This document shows positions 54,201 to 62,592 of a stretch of DNA of 64,000 nucleotides, piece by piece. Below the pieces are notes generated by a model that was given only the letters and a program-made list of their open reading frames with translations, was not told where the DNA came from and ran no database searches. The position numbers and the translations under genes are program-made. This DNA is from Jejuia sp043557195 (GTDB taxonomy: Bacteria; Bacteroidota; Bacteroidia; Flavobacteriales; Flavobacteriaceae), in the NCBI GenBank assembly GCA_043557195.1, contig CP121314.1, positions 3,038,001-3,102,000 of the forward strand, in the 5' to 3' direction. Position 1 is the first letter of the stretch. The number at the start of each line of letters is the position of its first letter.

Positions 54201-54527
54201 CCACACAATATTAGGGTTATTTGGGTCAAGAGTTAAACATCCTGTAGAATAAAATGGTTGCTTATCTGTTAGAGGTATCCAAGTAGTCCCTGAATTTTCG
54301 GTTTTCCACACGCCGCCAGAACCAACGGCGACATACCAAATATTCTGATTCTCTGGGTTAATAACAATATCGGCAATTCTTCCTGACATAAATGCAGGAC
54401 CAATACTTCTAAATTTTAAACCTGATAAAGTTGAATTTTTTTTAGTTTCTGAAGATTTTTGAGCGCCTAAATTTAAGGTAAGGCAAAGAATCACTAATAA
54501 TGTGATAAAGGTTTTTGAATTAGTCAT
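51285..54527 (-). CDS. Exported BNR/sortilin-like beta-propeller protein
   Basis: Exported protein of 1080 residues with a signal peptide (FITLLVILCLTLNLGAQ). About 35-740 hold many BNR/Asp-box repeats of the type S-x-D-x-G-x-T-W (VSYDGGKTWNDKG, KTIDGGDTWNLVL, KSTDSGETWDKLK, KSSNGGKSWKPIT), as in VPS10/sortilin and sialidase-like propellers. The C-terminal 250 residues contain an Ig-like segment and a helical tail. These proteins are widespread in Flavobacteriia and annotated loosely as glycosyl hydrolases; no catalytic residues can be identified here. It sits between the galactan-type and alginate regions and need not belong to either. Confidence 0.82.
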   Translation of the reverse strand: MTNSKTFITLLVILCLTLNLGAQKSSETKKNSTLSGLKFRSIGPAFMSGRIADIVINPENQNIWYVAVGSGGVWKTENSGTTWIPLTDKQPFYSTGCLTLDPNNPNIVWLGTGENVGGRHIGIGHGIYVSYDGGKTWNDKGLKKSEHISKIVVNPKNSNEIWVAAQGPLWSSGGERGLYKTIDGGDTWNLVLSDNEWTGVTDIVIDPRDEKVLYAATWQRHRNVAAYMGGGPGTAIYKSTDSGETWDKLKTGLPKGDMGKIGLAISPINPDVIYAAIELERRKGGIYRSDNQGGSWEKMSNTVSGATGPHYYQELIASPHVFDKIYLMDVRTQVSEDGGKTFYTMNEKDKHSDNHSLTFKPDDPNYMLIGTDGGIYESFDGSKTWRYVNNLPLTQFYKVAVDDAEPFYNVYGGTQDNNTQGGPSRTFRTNGITNADWFVVLGGDGHQPATEPGNPNIMYAQSQQGYLNRIDRTTGETTFIRPQEGIDEPYERNNWDSPILVSNHDPKRLYFGTQRVWKSDDRGDSWTPISKDLTKNEERLTLPIMGKQQSWDAAWDVYAMSTYNTITSLAESPLDENVLYAGTDDGIIQYTKNGGDSWTKMLVSSLPNVPSTAFVNDIKADLHDANTVYVVLDNHKFGDYKPYLLKSSNGGKSWKPITNGIPENNLLWRIVQDHVNPNLMFLATEYGIYVTLNQGEKWTKFSEGLPTISFRDLAIQKRENDLVAASFGRGFYILDDYSPLRTMNPDGFTKPNLFKPRKALQYKPISGGTSSQGASYFTAKNPDYGAIFTYYLPDNFKSIKSKRQKSEKQLKKEGKNIPFPGWDALDEEKNEEGASIILVIKDSNDNFITRIKAPYKKGFNRIAWNLKVPNRTTLKASKIEEEPSNYYYNLFADEGTYSVSMFSKINGSIEALGDSQTFEVARIRENVLDNPVANDIETYVKDFKSFKSGFESILNKFNNTSKKLEAYDKASIYANSNPGTLENEISALKKEMFALKQLISGNSSKKEIVEKDVQSIASRLSVASRGFNTTYGPTKTHMKSFDMAKMLFNRIKPRLTKFIDVDVPEIENKLLRAGVPPILD

Positions 54528-54821
54528 GATAGTTTTTTATCAAATTTAACCATTGGATTACCAGATGTGTTAATTTTTAATAAAAAAATAACATTTTCAA
54601 AGTAAAAAGGCTTTTTAGGAACAAAAGTGTTAATAGAGCAATATTGTGGACAAAGAATAAAAAGTCGAACTAATGTGGTAAAGATAACTAGCAATTCTAA
54701 CATCCTAAAAGAGCATCTAAAAATTGCAGTATAATTTGACACAAGTTTTTTGTTTTATTTGGGTCCTTCTAAGTTTTTTCAGTACAAAACGTTCAAATTA
54801 ATAGAGTTAATGTTAAAAAAA
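54528..54821. other. Intergenic region between the BNR gene and the alginate operon promoter
   Basis: About 290 AT-rich bases with no convincing gene. TAAATTTG on the minus strand (54548 to 54541) could be a -7 element for the BNR gene, 13 bp from its start, but lacks a -33 partner. The rest of the gap (54822-54938) holds the alginate operon promoter and operator. Confidence 0.4.
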
Positions 54822-54852
54822 TTTGGATAATCAAAATATATTGATATATTTG
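54822..54852 (+). promoter_or_regulatory. Promoter of the alginate operon
   Basis: TTTG at 54822-54825, exactly 19 bp of spacer, and TATATTTG at 54845-54852 make a complete Bacteroidota -33/-7 match. The predicted start of transcription (about 54859) falls inside the three-part operator. Confidence 0.78.
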
Positions 54853-54887
54853 GAAAACCAAACTGGTTAACCAAATTGGAAAACCAA
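54850..54887 (+). promoter_or_regulatory. Triple 13-bp-phased palindromic operator
   Basis: Three 12-bp inverted repeats are spaced exactly 13 bp apart: TTGGAAAACCAA (54850-54861), CTGGTTAACCAA (54863-54874) and TTGGAAAACCAA (54876-54887). They overlap the -7 box and the transcription start. The phasing suggests cooperative binding of a regulator that is not encoded in this window. Confidence 0.75.
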
Positions 54888-54938
54888 CTAACCTGCATAA
54901 TTATAAATCAAATTATATAACCTTCTAAACAAATAATT

Positions 54939-55931
54939 ATGAAGACAAAATTACTTTTTACTAAAAAACAATCTTATAAATTGTGCGCCTTGTTGGTGTT
55001 CTGTTTGTGCTTTAATTATGGCTGGAGTCAAGAACTTGTTAAAAATGGTACTTGTGATGAACACGGAACAGGGGCGGACACTAGTAATACTAGTGATAAT
55101 GCAGATGCTTGGGATATGACGCCAAATAGTACATTAAATGGCGGTATAACAAGTCCTTACAGATATGATGCTGCCAATAATCCAGATGGATGGTTGAATA
55201 ATGCTTTAGAAGACGCTTTAGAAATTAAGTATTTAGGTGTAGCAGGTACTTTAGACGAACAGCCAGGTTCTACTAGTAGTGGAAATGGAGGGACAAGAGG
55301 TGTAAAGTTGTATGACGATGGATCTCCAGCTATAACAGGAAGTTCTCGTCGTTTATATCAAAGGGTAGTGGGACTTACTATAGGAAATGATTATAATTTC
55401 TCTATAGATTCGCGTTCTGAGGCGGCAGGTACTCCTTCAGAAGTATATATTTTAAATAATGAAATTTCTGACGAAGCTGGTATTGATGCTAATGGATATG
55501 CTGATGGATCTGTTGTTATGGGTATGGATATTACAAATGATGAAGGTGCATGGGTAACAAATACTATGACTTTTACAGCTACAACAACTGAAGTCGTGAT
55601 TTATGTTAGGTCGCTGAATTCAATTGATGGAGCTACTGAAGTATTTTATGATAATATTTCGCTTCAACTAGATGCTACTGCATCAACAAAAGATATTTTA
55701 GCCTCGAATTTTAATATCTATCCAAATCCCGCAAAGGACTTTCTAAATATAAAATCTAGCAGTGCAGCAATTAGTTCTGTTAAAATTTATGATTTATTGG
55801 GTAAACAAGTTCGCGCTGAAGACAATTTACAAAACAATAAAATAGACGTATCTGATATTGCTTCTGGAATATACTTAATGAAGATTAATAGCAATTTAGG
55901 AAGTTTGACTAGAAAGATCGTTATCAGATAG
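54939..55931 (+). CDS. T9SS-secreted beta-sandwich protein of the alginate locus
   Basis: Secreted protein of 330 residues. The signal peptide ends Y-G-W-S-Q. A single beta-sandwich domain (about 32-245) starts with E-L-V-K-N-G-T and closes with V-F-Y-D-N-I-S-L-Q, the form of CBM4/9-like or extracellular-matrix-like modules. The C-terminal 75 residues are a T9SS type A sorting domain (NFNIYPNPAKDFLNIKSSS ... IASGIYLMKINSN). There are no catalytic motifs. It is first behind the strong regulated promoter and is followed by a terminator before the PL6 gene, so it is probably made in excess. A role in binding alginate at the cell surface is inferred from position. Confidence 0.8.
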   Translation: MKTKLLFTKKQSYKLCALLVFCLCFNYGWSQELVKNGTCDEHGTGADTSNTSDNADAWDMTPNSTLNGGITSPYRYDAANNPDGWLNNALEDALEIKYLGVAGTLDEQPGSTSSGNGGTRGVKLYDDGSPAITGSSRRLYQRVVGLTIGNDYNFSIDSRSEAAGTPSEVYILNNEISDEAGIDANGYADGSVVMGMDITNDEGAWVTNTMTFTATTTEVVIYVRSLNSIDGATEVFYDNISLQLDATASTKDILASNFNIYPNPAKDFLNIKSSSAAISSVKIYDLLGKQVRAEDNLQNNKIDVSDIASGIYLMKINSNLGSLTRKIVIR

Positions 55932-55961
55932 TTTAAGTTTGATTTAGTTTAGTTGATTTGT

Positions 55962-55995
55962 AAGGCCTTTATCTCTCAATAAAGGCCTTCTTTTT
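55962..55995 (+). terminator. Terminator between the T9SS cargo gene and PL6 gene
   Basis: An 11-bp perfect stem AAGGCCTTTAT (55962-55972) / ATAAAGGCCTT (55979-55989), then C and TTTTT. The PL6 ATG follows 26 bp later, so downstream lyases depend on partial readthrough. Confidence 0.8.
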
Positions 55996-56021
55996 CAACT
56001 TTTATTTTTAAATAATCATTT

Positions 56022-58331
56022 ATGAGAAGGTTTTTGTTTCTTGTTTTTATCATTGTAATATGCAGCTCGTGTGATAGTACATCTAATGATTCTGGTATTT
56101 TAGTTAACAATATTTCTGAACTAGAAGCTTCTATCAATAAAGCTAAACCGGGTGATTTAATAATTATGGCAAATGGCATTTGGAAGGATGTTGAAATTAA
56201 ATTTAAGGCAGATGGAACAGAAAATAAACCTATTACCATAAAAGCCGAAACACCAGGAGAGGTTTTTATTGAAGGTGTTTCTAATCTAAAGTTTGGCGGT
56301 AAGTATTTGATAGTTGATGGTTTGCATTTCAGAAATGGGTATTCACCAGATAAGACTGTTATTGATTTTAGAATTGATAAAAAAGCAATCGCAAATCATT
56401 GCACTTTTACCAATAGTGTAATTGAAGATTTTAACAAAATGCAACGGGACGATTCCGACCATTGGATACAATTCTGGGGAAGACATAATACACTAAGCAA
56501 TTGTTATATCTCCGGTAAAACTAATAGGGGGCCAACAATTAGAGTTTATTTAAAAGGGAATGAACATATTACTAATTATCATCAAATAGTCAATAATCAT
56601 TTTGGGCCTAGACCTCCAAAAGGTGGTGCAAGTGCTGAAACTATTCAAATTGGTGATAGTACATCTTCTATGTCTCCAAGTAATACTATGGTAGCCAATA
56701 ATTTATTTGAAGAATGTAATGGCGAGGTTGAAATAATTTCTAGTAAAACCAACTTTAATGAATTTAGAAATAATATATTTTATAAAAGTGAAGGTTCACT
56801 GGTAATGCGTCATGGTAATTACAATATCATTGATAGCAACTATTTTATAGGTGATAGTGACAATGTAAATATTGGGGGTATTAGAATTATAAACACAGGA
56901 CACTGGGTAACCAATAACTATTTTTATAATCTTAAAGGGAAAAGCTTTAGAAGTCCTTTGGCGGTAATGAATGGTATTCCAAAGTCTCCTTTGAACAGAT
57001 ATAAGCAAGTAACAGATTTAGTTGTAGCTTACAACACATATATAAATTGTAATTCACCTTGGCAATTTGGTGTAGGTGTAAACACCGATCAAAAAGACGT
57101 TTTACCACTTTCTGAAATCCGTTCTGCTAGACCTATAAGAACACTTGTTGCAAATAATGTACTATATAATGAAACAGGTGATTCATTGCCAGTTTTTGAA
57201 CATGACAAAGCAGATGGTGTTGTTTTTAAAAGTAACGTTATTAATAATCAAAAGGTTTCATTTAAGGAATTTGATGGTATCAAGCATTTAGATTTTGAGT
57301 TGAAAAAAATAGGAGAAGATATTTACTTACCATCTTCTCGTATTGAAGTTGATCCTCATATTGGCTTTGACTTTGAAAGTATAACAAAGGACCTTTTAGG
57401 AAACTCAAGAACTTCTAGTAACAGTATTGGTGCAGTAGTAAATTTGGATGCTGAAAATCCTCAGATTTTAGAAAAATCTAAATATGGCCCTAGTTGGTAT
57501 TCTGATTCGGTTGAAGATATAGAACATCAAACAATTAATGTAGCTGTAAATGATGATATTCAAGCTAAAATTGACGAGGCAAAAAACGGTGATACTATTC
57601 TATTTGCTTTAGGAAAGTATCGCATTAAAAATCCAATCAGAATTCAAAAGGATGTCACGATTAAAGCTTTAGATAAGTCTAAAACTGTGCTTTATTACGA
57701 AGGTGAAACTGATACACCGTTATTTCAGTTACATCCTAAGGGGTTCTTAAATTTAGAAAATATAGCTTTAAAAGGAGAAGGTAAACAATATGCCTTCGCG
57801 TCCTTAAAAAAGAACATGTTCAATCATTTTGGTTTAAAGGTTTCAAACTGTGAAATAAGCTATTTTAACTTTGTCTTGAAAGTATATAAACAATCTTTTG
57901 CTGAACGTATTACTTTTGAAGGGACTTCTATTTCAAATTGCGAAAACGGTTTAGAATTATCAGAGGAGATTAATGACAAGGGTGATTATAATACAGAATA
58001 TTTAACTATTAATAATTGTGAATTTACTAATGTTAAAGAAAATGTCATTGATTATTATCGAGGTGGTTATGATGAGTCTACTATTGGAGGAAATCTGATT
58101 TTAACCAATAGTACATTTACTAATTGTGGTGCAAAAGAGAAAGGGGAAAGTCTTATCAATACGAGAGGTATTATCAATGTTGATATTTCCAATAATACAT
58201 TCAAGAATAATCCTGTAAAACTTGTTGCGCTGCTTTGGGGTGCAAAAAACAACTCGCATTCAAATAATGTAATTTCTAATTCAGGAGAAATAAAAGTAGA
58301 GCATAATTTAAAATTAAAGGTAATTTATTAA
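56022..58331 (+). CDS. PL6 alginate lyase (chondroitinase-B-like), lipoprotein
   Basis: Exported polysaccharide lyase of 769 residues with lipoprotein signal (FLFLVFIIVICSSC). The N-terminal right-handed beta-helix (about 25-400) begins N-I-S-E-L-E-A-S-I-N-K-A-K-P-G-D and holds the PL6 catalytic Lys242 (ISSKTNFN) and Arg263 (VMRHGN). A second parallel beta-helix fills about 510-760, as in two-domain PL6 enzymes. It splits mannuronate- and/or guluronate-containing alginate by beta-elimination, probably at the cell surface. It is followed by PL7, 12 bp later. The family is secure; preference for M or G blocks is not readable. Confidence 0.92.
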   Translation: MRRFLFLVFIIVICSSCDSTSNDSGILVNNISELEASINKAKPGDLIIMANGIWKDVEIKFKADGTENKPITIKAETPGEVFIEGVSNLKFGGKYLIVDGLHFRNGYSPDKTVIDFRIDKKAIANHCTFTNSVIEDFNKMQRDDSDHWIQFWGRHNTLSNCYISGKTNRGPTIRVYLKGNEHITNYHQIVNNHFGPRPPKGGASAETIQIGDSTSSMSPSNTMVANNLFEECNGEVEIISSKTNFNEFRNNIFYKSEGSLVMRHGNYNIIDSNYFIGDSDNVNIGGIRIINTGHWVTNNYFYNLKGKSFRSPLAVMNGIPKSPLNRYKQVTDLVVAYNTYINCNSPWQFGVGVNTDQKDVLPLSEIRSARPIRTLVANNVLYNETGDSLPVFEHDKADGVVFKSNVINNQKVSFKEFDGIKHLDFELKKIGEDIYLPSSRIEVDPHIGFDFESITKDLLGNSRTSSNSIGAVVNLDAENPQILEKSKYGPSWYSDSVEDIEHQTINVAVNDDIQAKIDEAKNGDTILFALGKYRIKNPIRIQKDVTIKALDKSKTVLYYEGETDTPLFQLHPKGFLNLENIALKGEGKQYAFASLKKNMFNHFGLKVSNCEISYFNFVLKVYKQSFAERITFEGTSISNCENGLELSEEINDKGDYNTEYLTINNCEFTNVKENVIDYYRGGYDESTIGGNLILTNSTFTNCGAKEKGESLINTRGIINVDISNNTFKNNPVKLVALLWGAKNNSHSNNVISNSGEIKVEHNLKLKVIY

Positions 58332-58343
58332 ATCGTTAGTGTT

Positions 58344-59360
58344 ATGAGAGTTTTAAATGTGTTTTTAGTATTCTGTTTTGTTTTGCTCCTAAGCAATTGT
58401 AATAAAACTGTAAAAAAAGCAGCAGACGAAAATATAAAAGCTGTAAAATACCCAAGTGATGTCATACCTTTTATGGATAAGTGGCAAATACTTTTAGGAG
58501 ACGGCTCACGATCCGATTCACTTATAAATTATCAGAAACAAGACTTCTTTTACGTTGAACATGAGAACGGTACAGATTGGGTTGTTTACAAAACCCCTAA
58601 CTCAGGGATTACTTCTCCTAACTCAAGTAACACAAGAACAGAATTAGGAGAGAAAAGACGTTGGATACCAGAAGAAGGAGGAAAGCTAACGGGTACCTTA
58701 AAAGTAATGCATGTATCAACAACTGGTGACGCAACGGCTCGCTCTTCTTACTCAGTTGTGGTTGGACAAATACATAGTGATGAAGGGCATGAAAATGAAC
58801 CTTTAAAAATTTATTACAAGAAATTTCCAGGACATCAAAAAGGCTCTGTTTTTTGGAATTATGAAATCAATACAGAAGGTAATAACGATGGTCGTTGGGA
58901 TTTTTCAACAGCAGTTTGGGGACATGATTTTTCTATACTTGGCACAAGTCCAGATAACTACCCAGAGGAGCCAGTTGATGGCATAGCTTTAGGTGAAGAA
59001 TTCAGTTATGAAGTTAATGTTTATAACGGAGTTATGTCTTTGACTTTTACATGTGAAGGACATGAAACAAAAAGGTTTACTAAAAACTTATTAAAATCAA
59101 ATTTTGCTAAAACATCTGATGTTCCGCAACAAGTATTGGATTGGTATTCGTCAAAAAGACGGGTTGGGGTTGAGCGAGATAGTGCCTATACTGGCGAAAA
59201 ACAATTTTTTAAGCAAGGAGCTTACAATCAAGCAAATGGTAAATCTACGAAATCAGAAACATACAATGGAGATATTGCCAAACAATATGAAAATGGAAGT
59301 TATGCAGAGGTATGGTTTAAAAGTGGTACAATAGGTGCAGGCACTTCACATTCTAACTAA
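58344..59360 (+). CDS. PL7 alginate lyase, lipoprotein (copy 1)
   Basis: Exported jelly-roll lyase of 338 residues with signal VLNVFLVFCFVLLLSNC (Cys19). All three PL7 motifs are present: R98-T-E-L-G, Q141-I-H (V-V-G-Q-I-H-S) and F-F-K-Q-G-A-Y-N-Q near 289-297. These provide the catalytic His/Tyr and the Arg/Gln that bind the uronate carboxyl. It depolymerises alginate to unsaturated oligomers. It resembles the second PL7 in this locus over its whole length (shared NEPLKI-YYKKFPGH block, GIALGEEFSYE), so the two arose by duplication. The GntK-Gnd gene follows 12 bp later. Confidence 0.92.
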   Translation: MRVLNVFLVFCFVLLLSNCNKTVKKAADENIKAVKYPSDVIPFMDKWQILLGDGSRSDSLINYQKQDFFYVEHENGTDWVVYKTPNSGITSPNSSNTRTELGEKRRWIPEEGGKLTGTLKVMHVSTTGDATARSSYSVVVGQIHSDEGHENEPLKIYYKKFPGHQKGSVFWNYEINTEGNNDGRWDFSTAVWGHDFSILGTSPDNYPEEPVDGIALGEEFSYEVNVYNGVMSLTFTCEGHETKRFTKNLLKSNFAKTSDVPQQVLDWYSSKRRVGVERDSAYTGEKQFFKQGAYNQANGKSTKSETYNGDIAKQYENGSYAEVWFKSGTIGAGTSHSN

Positions 59361-59372
59361 AAAAGATTAGCA

Positions 59373-61253
59373 GTGAAAAAAGTAATCTTTATAATGGGTG
59401 TTTCAGGCAGTGGAAAGAGTACGATTGGGAAATTACTATCTGAAGACTTGGATATTGCTTTTTTTGACGGAGATGATTTTCATCCGAAGGAAAATATAAA
59501 AAAAATGGCCAGTGGGCAACCTTTAAATGATAAGGATAGACAAGGTTGGTTGGAAACTTTAAATGAATTTGCTAAAAAACAACTCATTCAAAACAGTTGT
59601 ATAATCGTTTGTTCTGCGTTAAAGCAGAGCTATCGTGATATTCTTAGTTCTGACATTCAAAAGGAAACAGAATGGGTGTATTTATCAGGGGATTTTGATC
59701 AGATCTATAATCGAATAAATAAAAGACCAGATCATTTTATGCCTTCAGAATTATTAAAATCTCAATTTGATATTTTAGAGGAGCCCCAAAAGGCCATCAA
59801 AATTAACATTAATCTAGCACCTCAAGATATTGTGAAAAAAATAAAAGAGTCACTAGGAAATAAATCAGAATTTGGATTATTTGGCCTGGGTGTTATGGGC
59901 AAAAGCTTGAGTAGAAACTTAGCTCAAAAAGGATTCAAAATATCAATATTTAACCGTGAGGTAAAAGGTTCTGAAGAAAACGTTGCTATAGATTTTAAGA
60001 ATGCGCACCCAGAGCTGGAAAAATCTCAACCATTTTCAGATGTTGAAGCGTTTGTGAATTCTTTGCAAACACCAAGAAGAATCATGCTTATGGTAAATGC
60101 AGGTAAAATTACCGATATGGTAATTGAGGATTTAATCCCATTTTTGTCTGATGGAGATATTCTTATTGATGGAGGTAATTCAAATTATTTAAAAACTAAA
60201 GAACGTTACGATTATTTAAAATCTAAGAACATAAATTTTATTGGCGTTGGTGTTTCAGGAGGAGAGGAAGGTGCGCTTAAAGGGCCTTCAATTATGCCTG
60301 GAGGAAATAAGGAAACTTACAATTTGGTAAAGCCTTATTTAGAAAGTATTGCAGCTAAAGACTCTAATGGTTTACCATGTTGCACTTATGTTGGTGAAGA
60401 AGGCAGTGGCCATTTTGTAAAGATGGTTCATAACGGCATTGAATATGTTGAAATGCAGTTGTTGGCTGAAGTGTATACCATTTTTAGAACAATGGGCAAA
60501 ACTCCTGATGACATCGCGAATATTCTGGAGTCTTGGAAACCTAAAGTTGATAGTTACCTACTGGGAATTACGGTAGATATATTACGAAAAAAGGACGGGA
60601 ACGATTGGCTCGTGAATAAAATTGTAGATAAAGCAGGCAACAAGGGGACAGGAAATTGGACTACCATTGCCACTGCGCAATTAGGGGCTCCAAGTACTTT
60701 AATAGCTTCAGCTTTATTTGCGCGTTACACGTCATTTTATAAAGAAGAAAGGCTTAATGCAAATGAAAATTTCGGAATTACTCCTTCGGAATTAAGTCTT
60801 AATTCTGATAATGTGCTGAACGCATATCAATTCGCAAGAATCATTAATCATTATCAAGGATTAAAGCTAATATCAGAAGCTGGTAAATTTTATAATTGGA
60901 CTTTAAATTTAAGCGAAATTGCCAGAATTTGGACAAATGGATGTATTATTAAGTCTGATTTTGCGGAAGCATTGATTCCTATTTTAAAAGAAGATGATAA
61001 TATATTAACCCATCAATCAATTATTAGTCAGTTAAAATCATTGAAACCATCAATAAATAAAGTGGTGGCGGAATGTGTTTTAAAAGAACTGCCTGTTGTT
61101 TGTTTAGGTGAATCGGTTAATTTCTTTAATGCCTACACAACATCAAATTCATCAGCAAATATAATACAAGCACAACGCGATTACTTTGGTGCGCACACTT
61201 ATCAAAGAACAGATGACCCTTCAGGGAAATTTTATCACACCAACTGGAATTAA
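59373..61253 (+). CDS. Fused gluconokinase-6-phosphogluconate dehydrogenase
   Basis: Bifunctional cytoplasmic protein of 626 residues; the GTG start at 59373 is the only one before the P-loop. Residues 1-165 are a GntK-type kinase: GVSGSGKS (9-16), FDGDDFHP, PLNDKDR and CSALKQSYRD. Residues 168-626 are a complete decarboxylating 6-phosphogluconate dehydrogenase: GLGVMG, IDGGNSNY, GVSGGEEGALKGPSIMPGG, the catalytic GSGHFVKMVHNGIEY, KGTGNWT and the C-terminal DYFGAHTYQRTDDPSGKFYHTNW. It would take gluconate directly to ribulose-5-phosphate and CO2. Its position between alginate lyases and beside a transporter suggests import of a sugar acid. The fusion is clean, with no frameshift. Confidence 0.93.
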   Translation: MKKVIFIMGVSGSGKSTIGKLLSEDLDIAFFDGDDFHPKENIKKMASGQPLNDKDRQGWLETLNEFAKKQLIQNSCIIVCSALKQSYRDILSSDIQKETEWVYLSGDFDQIYNRINKRPDHFMPSELLKSQFDILEEPQKAIKININLAPQDIVKKIKESLGNKSEFGLFGLGVMGKSLSRNLAQKGFKISIFNREVKGSEENVAIDFKNAHPELEKSQPFSDVEAFVNSLQTPRRIMLMVNAGKITDMVIEDLIPFLSDGDILIDGGNSNYLKTKERYDYLKSKNINFIGVGVSGGEEGALKGPSIMPGGNKETYNLVKPYLESIAAKDSNGLPCCTYVGEEGSGHFVKMVHNGIEYVEMQLLAEVYTIFRTMGKTPDDIANILESWKPKVDSYLLGITVDILRKKDGNDWLVNKIVDKAGNKGTGNWTTIATAQLGAPSTLIASALFARYTSFYKEERLNANENFGITPSELSLNSDNVLNAYQFARIINHYQGLKLISEAGKFYNWTLNLSEIARIWTNGCIIKSDFAEALIPILKEDDNILTHQSIISQLKSLKPSINKVVAECVLKELPVVCLGESVNFFNAYTTSNSSANIIQAQRDYFGAHTYQRTDDPSGKFYHTNWN

Positions 61254-61275
61254 TAACCAACTAAACCACCACATT

Positions 61276-62550
61276 ATGCCAACAGCAGAAACTAAAAAAT
61301 CATTTTTAAAAAAGATAATTGCTTTAGTCCTAGGTTTTGGCCCAGGAATATTTGCCATTGGTTACACAATCGGTACTGGAAGTGTTACGTCAATGATTGT
61401 TGCTGGAAGCACCTACGGTATGCAATTGCTTTGGGTGTTGCTATTAAGTTGTTTGTTTTCAGGAATCTTAATGTTTGCCTATGGTAACTACGGATTAATA
61501 ACTGGAGAAACAGGGCTTTACGGTTTTAAAAAACATATCAAGGGTGGTAAGGTGCTTGCCATACTTGTAATTATTGGTATTTCTTTTGGACAATGGAACT
61601 CGTTAATGGGTATTCTTGGTATTTCAGCCAACATGCTCTATGAGATTTTTGCCATGAATTTTGAGGGGCTTGTTGATTATAAATATGAAACCATTTTAAT
61701 TATTGCCATTGTTATTATTGCTGTTTTTTATGGTTTGTTGTTAGTGGGTAAGTACACATTCTTTGAAAAGATATTAGTCATTTTCGTGACCTTTATGGCG
61801 CTTTCATTTATTATCTCTCTGTTTTTTGTGTATCCATTACCAAAAGATGTGGTTATGGGTTTAATACCTTCCATACCAGATGTTCCTGGAGGTAAAATGA
61901 TGGTAGCAGCTTTTGTTGGTACTACTATGGCGGCAGCTACATTTTTGTCTCGGCCGTTATTTGTTAAAGGAAAAGGATGGACTATAAAGGATTTAAAACG
62001 TCAAAAAAATGATGCTATAACAGCGGCCATTTTAGTATTTGTTATTAGTGGTGTAGTTATGGCAGTAGCATGTGGCGCGTTATACCATCAAGGTAATCCA
62101 GTAACTAAAGTTCTGGATATGGCTAATACTTTAGAACCGGTTGCCGGAAATTTAGCCGTTAGTATATTCTTTTTCGGGACCCTAAGTGCTGGTTTATCCT
62201 CAATATTTCCTTGTTTATTAATAGCGCCATTATTATTGGCGGATTATCAATCAGGTACGCTAGATACTAGTTCACGTCAATTTAAAATTATCACATTTAT
62301 AGCTTGTTTAGTGGCGCTAATTGTGCCTGTTTTTGGTGCAAACCCAATTGAAATGCAAATACTATCTCAGGTATTCAATGTATTTGTTTTACCCATAGTT
62401 ATTCTAGGAATCATATTATTAGTTAACAATAAAAAAGTGATGAAAGGTTATAAAACAAGTGTCTTTGTAAATATTGGCTTATTTGCTTCATTGCTTTTCG
62501 CTTGCATTATTTCTTATAATGGAGCTATGGCGTTGTTTGAATATTTTTAA
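61276..62550 (+). CDS. Nramp-fold transporter lacking the metal-binding motifs
   Basis: Inner-membrane protein of 424 residues with 11 or so hydrophobic segments. The start is the ATG at 61276 (MPTAETKK), 22 bp after the fusion gene; the upstream frame overlaps that gene. Overall resemblance to Nramp is clear: LGFGPGIFAIGYTIGTGSV, then AGSTYGMQLLWVLLLS. In TM1 the D-P-G-N metal site is replaced by a T-G-S sequence, and in TM6 the M-P-H motif is replaced (VGTTMAAATFLSRP). It therefore should not carry Mn or Fe in the usual way. With GntK-Gnd upstream and a PL7 downstream, a sugar-acid or oligouronide substrate is a reasonable guess. Confidence 0.75.
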   Translation: MPTAETKKSFLKKIIALVLGFGPGIFAIGYTIGTGSVTSMIVAGSTYGMQLLWVLLLSCLFSGILMFAYGNYGLITGETGLYGFKKHIKGGKVLAILVIIGISFGQWNSLMGILGISANMLYEIFAMNFEGLVDYKYETILIIAIVIIAVFYGLLLVGKYTFFEKILVIFVTFMALSFIISLFFVYPLPKDVVMGLIPSIPDVPGGKMMVAAFVGTTMAAATFLSRPLFVKGKGWTIKDLKRQKNDAITAAILVFVISGVVMAVACGALYHQGNPVTKVLDMANTLEPVAGNLAVSIFFFGTLSAGLSSIFPCLLIAPLLLADYQSGTLDTSSRQFKIITFIACLVALIVPVFGANPIEMQILSQVFNVFVLPIVILGIILLVNNKKVMKGYKTSVFVNIGLFASLLFACIISYNGAMALFEYF

Positions 62551-62592
62551 AGATTTCTATTAGTTAAAAAATGATTTTAAATACAATAAAAG

